NCBI GenBank assembly: GCA_963848115.1
Contig: CAWKCP010000014.1
Location: forward strand, 1 to 64,000
Direction: 5' to 3'
Source of the DNA: JAWKOK01 sp963848115
GTDB lineage: Bacteria; Chloroflexota; Anaerolineae; Caldilineales; Caldilineaceae
Length of the DNA: 64,000 nucleotides
Of the stretch, positions 59,353 through 64,000 are shown piece after piece (the stretch's first letter is position 1; each line of letters starts with the position of its first letter). The notes beneath the pieces were generated by a model. That model searched no databases. It was given only the letters and a program-made list of their open reading frames with translations, and was not told the origin of the DNA. Both the position numbers and the translations under genes were made by a program.

Positions 59353-60033
59353 ATGAGAGTCTTTGTCTTTGCCGATGATCCGGAAGAACGACACATCTTC
59401 AACTATGTTCTTGAGCACAGCGGTCTGGAGGTATTGCCAGGTTCAGACATGGAGGCGGTATTCACCGACTGGCCACAGAACTCGGCGGAGCTGATTGTGT
59501 TTACCACGGACCGCGACGGGCCGCCTTTGGCGGAGATCGTACAGATGCGAGCCAGCACTCAGGTACCCATTCTTGTGGTCGCCAATCACTTGACCGAGTC
59601 GGACGAGGTAGAGATGCTGCGCAGGGGAGCCGATCTGGTGCTTTTCCGGCCTGTTTCCGCCAGGCTGCTGGCTATATACGCCAAAATTCTGCTCCGGCGC
59701 GTAGAGAACGTGCCGTCCTCCATGCTAGTCTCATTGGATCTCGGCGATGTTGTGCTCAGCCCGGCTACCCGGACTGTGACTGTTGACGGAGGAGAACCCC
59801 AACGTCTTACGCACCTTGAGTTCCGTCTCGTCTATGTGTTGATGACCAATCGAAACCAGGTGGTGCCGACCGATATCCTGGTTGAACGGGTCTGGGGATA
59901 CGACGGGACCGGGGATCGGGAATTGGTGCGAGGGTTGGTGAGTCGTCTACGGCGCAAAATCGAGCCGAATCCCGAAGATCCGATCCTGATCGAAACAATT
60001 CAGGGCGTCGGGTATCGTTTTGTAATACCGTGA
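59353..60033 (+). CDS. OmpR-type response regulator with degenerate receiver
   Basis: 226 residues (AGGAGGAG before the ATG). The receiver keeps an acidic pair (Asp8, Asp9), but the phosphoacceptor position reads ELIVFTTDRDG, where the aligned residue is Thr51 rather than Asp, the Thr of the switch is Ala (LVVANHL) and the conserved Lys is Arg (VLFRPVS). The C-terminal winged helix is normal: LTHLEFRLVYVLMTNRNQVV, VWGYDGTGDRELVRGLVSRL and ETIQGVGYRFV. A regulator that may work without phosphorylation. No histidine kinase is encoded nearby. Targets unknown. Confidence 0.88.
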   Translation: MRVFVFADDPEERHIFNYVLEHSGLEVLPGSDMEAVFTDWPQNSAELIVFTTDRDGPPLAEIVQMRASTQVPILVVANHLTESDEVEMLRRGADLVLFRPVSARLLAIYAKILLRRVENVPSSMLVSLDLGDVVLSPATRTVTVDGGEPQRLTHLEFRLVYVLMTNRNQVVPTDILVERVWGYDGTGDRELVRGLVSRLRRKIEPNPEDPILIETIQGVGYRFVIP

Positions 60034-60192
60034 TCGACAGGATTTATACAGGTTTGACACATTCCAATGAAGAATTCCACGCTTTTGTCATGGCAGTTCA
60101 GCTTCTTTTACACGCCGCTATGCGACAATGATGGCTGTAGACACGGATGCAACAATTCTGTGCGCCCGTGTAAGAAAGGAGCAGGACAGATC

Positions 60193-60402
60193 ATGGATTA
60201 TTTCACGACAGGGATCGAAGCGCGTCAGCGATATGACGAGATGTTGCGAGAGGCGGAAGCGATGCGAAGAGCAAATCGCTACACCGCTAATTCCTCCCAA
60301 GGCCGGCCGGGCCTCATGGAGCGAGCCGGCAACACACTCGTTTCGATCGGCGAATGGCTCAAGCGCCGAGACAACTTGACCTACGCCTACGACAAGCGCT
60401 AG
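60193..60402 (+). CDS. Small hypothetical protein
   Basis: 69 residues, starting at the ATG at 60193 with AAGGAG about 11 bases upstream. A charged helix (TGIEARQRYDEMLREAEAMR) is followed by a loop and a second helix (NTLVSIGEWLKRRDNLTYAY). No known family. It lies after the response regulator (160 bases) and before a strong terminator. Confidence 0.55.
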   Translation: MDYFTTGIEARQRYDEMLREAEAMRRANRYTANSSQGRPGLMERAGNTLVSIGEWLKRRDNLTYAYDKR

Positions 60403-60463
60403 ACCACCCGGTTTAGCCCTGTACCGGTCCGGCCAACGCCGGACACAAATAGAATAATGATAG

Positions 60464-60509
60464 AAAGCTACAGGCCCGCCATCGATGTCGATGGCGGGCC
60501 TGTAGCTTT
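60464..60509. terminator. Perfect 22-base hairpin between convergent genes
   Basis: Arms at 60464-60485 and 60488-60509 pair perfectly with a 2-base loop and end in TTT. It separates the small plus-strand gene and the minus-strand thioesterase. Confidence 0.75.
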
Positions 60510-60556
60510 GGAAAAACAAGTCCACTATCAGATCCCGACGTTCTCGTACTGCCGGA

Positions 60557-61048
60557 TCAGACGTCCTCATAGACTCGCCACCCCAATGTCTCGGGTTCGA
60601 TGCCCGAAATCGCATCCAGCGGCATTTTGAAGTAGCGCCCCTTTGCGGTAACGGCCACTGTGCCGTCAGGCAGATAGAGTTCGCCGGTTCCATCAAAAAT
60701 GCGATCCTTCTCTTCGATGATACGACCCCGGGCTGTCAGCTCTACATCCAGTGGCACGGGCTTCTGAAACCGCAACGTAAACTCACCGGTGACGCCCCAG
60801 ACTGATGGCACTGCGGGATCTTCATCATCTATGTTGATGGCGCGGCCGATGGTCTCGTCCAGGATGCCCATGATGACACCGCCATGCATGCGTCCCGGAT
60901 ATCCCTGATGTTGAGATTGCCCGGTGAAACGGGCCAGGATTTCCCTGTCTTGCTCACCATCGTCAACTTCATAGAAGGCCACCTTCACACCGGCCACGTT
61001 CTTCACACCACAGATGAAACAGTCGTAGCTATTGGGCTGTTTTCTCAT
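60557..61048 (-). CDS. Hotdog-fold acyl-CoA thioesterase (PaaI-like)
   Basis: 163 residues from the ATG at 61048; a start at 61057 would add three residues. The N-terminus KQPNSYDCFICGVKNVAGVK carries a Cys-x-x-Cys pair typical of this subgroup. Core motif: GRMHGGVIMGILDETIG, with the HGG and the acidic residue used for thioester hydrolysis. FTLRFQKPVPLDVELTARGR is the second conserved strand-helix. It probably hydrolyses acyl-CoA in the cytosol; substrate unknown. Confidence 0.8.
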   Translation of the reverse strand: MRKQPNSYDCFICGVKNVAGVKVAFYEVDDGEQDREILARFTGQSQHQGYPGRMHGGVIMGILDETIGRAINIDDEDPAVPSVWGVTGEFTLRFQKPVPLDVELTARGRIIEEKDRIFDGTGELYLPDGTVAVTAKGRYFKMPLDAISGIEPETLGWRVYEDV

Positions 61049-61077
61049 GGGATCCATTCCATAGGGTTGGGGAAAAA

Positions 61078-61142
61078 TGATCCACGAAGTTACACGAAGG
61101 GCTGACTAGCATTAGCATTTTTTGGTGCCCCTTCGTGGATCA
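61078..61142. repeat. Short inverted repeat between minus-strand genes
   Basis: Perfect 12-base arms (61078-61089 and 61131-61142), CACGAAG-type, resembling the interior motifs of repeat family B. May double as the end of the aldo/keto reductase transcript. Confidence 0.45.
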
Positions 61143-61160
61143 ACGTTCTTCTGTACCCGC

Positions 61161-62129
61161 CTACCGCTCCTCGGATCGATCGGTCGCAACACCCGGATCG
61201 TAGGAGAGTGCAGCGATCTCGCTCCAGAGTGCCGGCGTCATGTCGACGTTGACGGCATCCAATGACCCGGCCAACTGCTCCAGGTTACGTGCGCCAATGA
61301 TGGGCGCGGTCACGGCCGGGTGGGCGGCGACCCAGGCCACGGCCAGCGTTGCCGGATGCACACCGATGCCGGCAGCGAACTCCGTGAATCGCTCGGCCAC
61401 GTCATAATACATCTCTTCGCCGTAGCGCTTGCCGTACATGGCATTCTCGACAAGACGCCCTTCGGCCGGGCGATTCTCGCGCGTGTACTTGCCGGTTAGC
61501 AAGCCGCCGCCCAACGGGCTGTATGGAATGACCCCCAGTCCTTCTGACTCAGCCAGGGGCAGGATCTCGACCTCGGCCATGCGCTTGGTCAAATTGTACA
61601 TGGGCTGGATGCAGGCAAATGCGGCCAGGTCCTCCTTTGCGGATATCCCCAGCGCCTTGGCGATCTGCCAGGCTGCCCAATTGCTGACTGCCGGGTAGAG
61701 AATCTTTCCCGCACGCACCAGATCATCCAGCGCACGGACGGTCTCCTCGATCGGCGTATCGTCATCAAAGCGGTGGACGAAGTAGAGGTCGATGCGGTCA
61801 GTCTGTAGACGGCGCAGGCTATCCTCGACTTCACGCAGTATGTGGCGACGGGTCAAACCCTGGCCGTTTACCGCATCGCGCATGGGTGAGCCGACTTTGC
61901 TGGTTATCACCAGTTCATCGCGTTCGCCGGCCATGAGTTCACCCAGGATCTCCTCAGAGCGACCACGGCCGTAGACATTGGCGCAGTCAAAGAAATTGAT
62001 GCCTGCATCACGACATCGGCCATACATCGCCGCCGACATCTCCCTATCGGCGTCGCCGCCAAACGACATGACGCCAAAACAGAGATCGGAGACCTTCACC
62101 CCGGTCCGTCCTAAATTTCTGTATTCCAT
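61161..62129 (-). CDS. Aldo/keto reductase
   Basis: 322 residues from the ATG at 62129 (AGAGGAAC upstream); the longer reading from 62216 covers a repeat and is rejected. The catalytic tetrad is visible: FDCANVYGRGRSEE (Asp, Tyr), VITSKVGSP (Lys) and YFVHRFDDDTP (His). NADPH site: PIIGARNLEQLAGSLDAV near the C-terminus. It reduces carbonyls with NADPH; family AKR11/AKR12-like by pattern. Substrate not predictable. Confidence 0.92.
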   Translation of the reverse strand: MEYRNLGRTGVKVSDLCFGVMSFGGDADREMSAAMYGRCRDAGINFFDCANVYGRGRSEEILGELMAGERDELVITSKVGSPMRDAVNGQGLTRRHILREVEDSLRRLQTDRIDLYFVHRFDDDTPIEETVRALDDLVRAGKILYPAVSNWAAWQIAKALGISAKEDLAAFACIQPMYNLTKRMAEVEILPLAESEGLGVIPYSPLGGGLLTGKYTRENRPAEGRLVENAMYGKRYGEEMYYDVAERFTEFAAGIGVHPATLAVAWVAAHPAVTAPIIGARNLEQLAGSLDAVNVDMTPALWSEIAALSYDPGVATDRSEER

Positions 62130-62186
62130 GGGTTCCTCTTTCTCAGTTGGATAATTGTATGGACTGCAAAGTGCTTTTGCCACAGA

Positions 62187-62290
62187 TGAGTCCACTGCAA
62201 AAAGGGATCTTGACACGAATGGTCACGAATCTTCTCTCTGGGGCGACGACACAGTTCGTGTCAAGAAAAGGCTTTTTGCAGTAGAGTCAC
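62187..62290. repeat. Palindromic repeat family B, copy 2
   Basis: Same ends as 48693-48824 (GAGTCCACTGCAAAAAGG and a near-complement around CTTTTTGCAGTAGAGTCAC). It is 28 bases shorter inside. Confidence 0.7.
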
Positions 62291-62458
62291 GGATTTACAC
62301 AGATGAAAAACGTGATATTCACAGATAGTTTGGATTCTAAGGATGGTTTTTCGATGCCTGGAAAGTTCTCAAATTTATCTGTGTCCCATCTTTTTCTCTA
62401 TCTGTGTAAATCTGTGGCAAATCCTCCCGTTTCGACCGCAGAGTCAGCATCGCCAATC

Positions 62459-62495
62459 AAAAAAGAGGTCGGATCCTAGTCAAGAATCCGACCTC
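62459..62495 (-). terminator. Intrinsic terminator of the nuclease-like/Tudor gene
   Basis: Perfect 10-base stem (62486-62495 with 62465-62474), 11-base loop, then six T on the minus strand, 11 bases after the stop at 62507. Confidence 0.8.
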
Positions 62496-62506
62496 GTCCC
62501 AAGATT

Positions 62507-63268
62507 CTAGGCTATCACCTCGAGTTTGTCTGCGACAAGTGACAGCAGGAAATTCCGTGGTTCTGCGGCATCGAAGAGCACGGCGATAGTGGTATCATCG
62601 CCGCTGCCGCTGAGGTCGGTGATCACGCCTTCTCCGTAGTGGGAATGGCGGACCCGTTGTCCGTTGGCATAGTCTCCAGGGCCGGCCTCAACCGCGTGTG
62701 TCTGTTCGCCCGATTCAGAGTCATCACTGCCGTTCAGTCGGGAGACGGCTCCGGTCTCTCGATCACGCCAGCTCTCAGCCAAATTCGCCACCATCTGGTC
62801 TGGATCCTTGGCCACACGGGCGCGAATCTCAGAAGCGCGGGATCGCGCTTCGCTCAAGGCCGGCGTCCAGCGCGTCTTTTCGCCAATCGAACGGTCCCCC
62901 TGCGCCAGGACGCGGCTGGCACGCGAGAGCACTCTGATCAACCCATCCAACTGCTTGATCGGGTCCTCCATCAGGTAGACCACGGCCAGTTGGACATTGT
63001 TCATCCGGCACAGTTCAACACGCGTTTGATCGCGTTGCTGCGCTTCGAGCAATTCCCACTCGCTCTGCCGTCGCTGACCCCGCCCGGTGAGATCGGCGAA
63101 GCGGACGCCGACACCGGCCTCAGGATAGTAGCGATCCAACTTCAGTCGACGATTGGTCGACGGATTGATCAACCAGTCAGGATTGGCATCTTTCTGCATT
63201 TCAAAGCCCTCAAATACTCGGGCCAGAATTTCCTGCCAGGCGTTCATTGCAAGGTATAGACTAGACAT
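62507..63268 (-). CDS. Uncharacterised protein with Tudor-like C-terminus and possible nuclease core
   Basis: 253 residues. The C-terminal ~55 residues (GQRVRHSHYGEGVITDLSGS, then IAVLFDAAEPRNFLLSLVAD) resemble the Tudor-like domain at the end of PcrA/UvrD helicases, which binds RNA polymerase there. The N-terminal region (RRLKLDRYYPEAGVGVRFAD, and EWELLEAQQRDQTRVELCRM) shows an Asp-x(n)-Glu-x-Gln pattern reminiscent of PD-(D/E)XK nucleases such as Vsr, followed by a helical part. The nuclease idea is inferred. The ATG at 63268 or 63247 may be the start. It has its own terminator. Confidence 0.65.
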   Translation of the reverse strand: MSSLYLAMNAWQEILARVFEGFEMQKDANPDWLINPSTNRRLKLDRYYPEAGVGVRFADLTGRGQRRQSEWELLEAQQRDQTRVELCRMNNVQLAVVYLMEDPIKQLDGLIRVLSRASRVLAQGDRSIGEKTRWTPALSEARSRASEIRARVAKDPDQMVANLAESWRDRETGAVSRLNGSDDSESGEQTHAVEAGPGDYANGQRVRHSHYGEGVITDLSGSGDDTTIAVLFDAAEPRNFLLSLVADKLEVIA

Positions 63269-63463
63269 GGCTCTTAACTTGTATCTGCTCTGTGGTTTTT
63301 CTAAGAATATTCGACGTCAATGGAGGTCAAAAGGCACAGGCAGAATCGTAGCACATCCGTTCAACACATGCAACCATTCGACGACTGACTTGTCCGCAAA
63401 ACGGATGAGGGGTTGGCTCGCCCGGTTGGCCTCCGTGCTTCGTAGGTTTGGGCGGCGCGGTGC

Positions 63464-63469
63464 TATAAT
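63464..63469 (+). promoter_or_regulatory. TATAAT box close to the murJ start
   Basis: TATAAT ends 8 bases before the ATG at 63478, so the transcript would start at or next to the start codon, a leaderless message. No clear -35 box was found. Confidence 0.4.
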
Positions 63470-63477
63470 CCCCAGTC

Positions 63478-64000
63478 ATGGCAACAGACGAGCGGTCCCA
63501 AGAACGAGATGATTCAGAGAGTTCATCTGTCGAAAGGCAGAGCCATGGCGTACGAAGTGCGACGGCAATGTGCTCAGACAGCGCCGGGAAGTCGAACGCT
63601 GGTGGAGCAACAGGAAAGACCTTGGCTGAGACGGTCATGGCTGAAGGGCCCACGGCCACGGGCGCTCTCGACAATCGAGGAATTGCCAACGCAGCCCTGC
63701 TGGTGATGGTCTTCTTCGTGCTCAGTCGATTCACCGGACTCGCCCGCGAAATTATCGTCGGGGCCCAGTTTGGGACCAGCGGCGAACTCGACGCCTATCT
63801 GGCGGCGTTCCGGGTGCCCGATCTGCTCTTCCAATTGGTGGCGGGCGGCGCGCTGGGCAGTGCGTTCATCCCGACATTCTCGGGGTTCTGGGTGAAGGGC
63901 GAGAAGCGTGCAGCATGGCTGCTCTTTAGCCACGTGCTCAACGGCATCACGCTGATCCTCGTTCTCCTGGCTGCACTTGGAGCCATCCTTGCCGTGCCGT
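63478..64000 (+). CDS. murJ: MurJ lipid II flippase (partial, runs off right edge)
   Basis: 174 codons to the window edge. An N-terminal ~60-residue polar extension (MATDERSQERDDSESSSVER ...) precedes the membrane domain, whose start LSRFTGLAREIIVGAQFGTS and LDAYLAAFRVPDLLFQLVAG, GALGSAFIPTFSGF are the MurJ/MviN signature. MurJ moves lipid II across the cytoplasmic membrane for peptidoglycan synthesis. A later ATG (near 63631) could be a second start, giving the usual short N-terminus. Confidence 0.92.
   Translation, partial: MATDERSQERDDSESSSVERQSHGVRSATAMCSDSAGKSNAGGATGKTLAETVMAEGPTATGALDNRGIANAALLVMVFFVLSRFTGLAREIIVGAQFGTSGELDAYLAAFRVPDLLFQLVAGGALGSAFIPTFSGFWVKGEKRAAWLLFSHVLNGITLILVLLAALGAILAVP

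Larger units (their letters stand above)
62130..62506. other. Intergenic region rich in repeats
   Basis: Holds repeat family B copy 2, a 13-base inverted repeat (62292-62304 with 62400-62412) with ATCTGTG motifs, and a terminator at 62459-62495. No gene. Confidence 0.5.

Overview
The window looks like a chromosomal segment of a Chloroflexota bacterium, probably Anaerolineae/Caldilineales-like. This is an inference from the gene repertoire, not from a marker phylogeny. The signs are Thr/Pro-rich linkers in secreted proteins, META/SH3 lipoproteins, a giant lamin-tail-domain (LTD) protein, a MalT-type LuxR regulator with a small companion gene, a DUF1501/DUF1800 secreted pair, F420 biosynthesis genes, and many short palindromic repeats between genes. 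No phage, conjugation, CRISPR, rRNA or tRNA genes were found.

Layout. 0-2.9 kb: a SulP anion transporter that runs off the left edge and small membrane or hypothetical genes. 2.9-6.5 kb: two modular lipoproteins (SH3b plus TolB-like propeller; three META domains plus SH3b). 6.5-7.0 kb: a repeat-rich non-coding block. 7.0-14.1 kb: ZIP metal transporter, AbgT-type transporter, M20 dipeptidase, peptidase T and an MFS exporter. 14.6-17.7 kb: small gene and MalT-like regulator. 18.0-20.5 kb: cofC, cofD and an FbiB-C-like nitroreductase, a partial F420 cluster. 20.9-23.5 kb: small membrane protein, DUF3891 protein and a fused FAD/[2Fe-2S] oxidoreductase subunit. 23.5-28.5 kb: LysM/L,D-transpeptidase, two Yip1-like membrane proteins, radA. 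29-34 kb: SanA-like protein, small proteins, DUF1501 and DUF1800. 34.7-38.8 kb: beta-oxidation genes fadN and fadA, split by a four-helix-bundle cassette. 39-42.7 kb: spermidine-synthase-like membrane protein and a membrane-anchored cytochrome c. 43.3-45.1 kb: purH behind a ZTP riboswitch, intrinsic terminator and promoter. 45-49.5 kb: two Gfo/Idh/MocA oxidoreductases, a methyltransferase and D-lyxose isomerase. 49.6-52.5 kb: rpsO-pnp. 53-59.2 kb: the giant LTD protein. 59-64 kb: an atypical OmpR-type regulator, thioesterase, aldo/keto reductase, a Tudor-like-tail protein and the start of murJ.

Two points matter for any reader. First, nine genes, six of them in a nearly continuous run from 2.9 to 14.1 kb, contain single-base frameshifts that restore a clean family match when corrected. 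Housekeeping purH is among them, so sequence error is at least as likely as gene decay. I give each of these as one gene with its shift points. Second, the intergenic DNA holds several palindromic repeat families, at least three of them present twice in the window.
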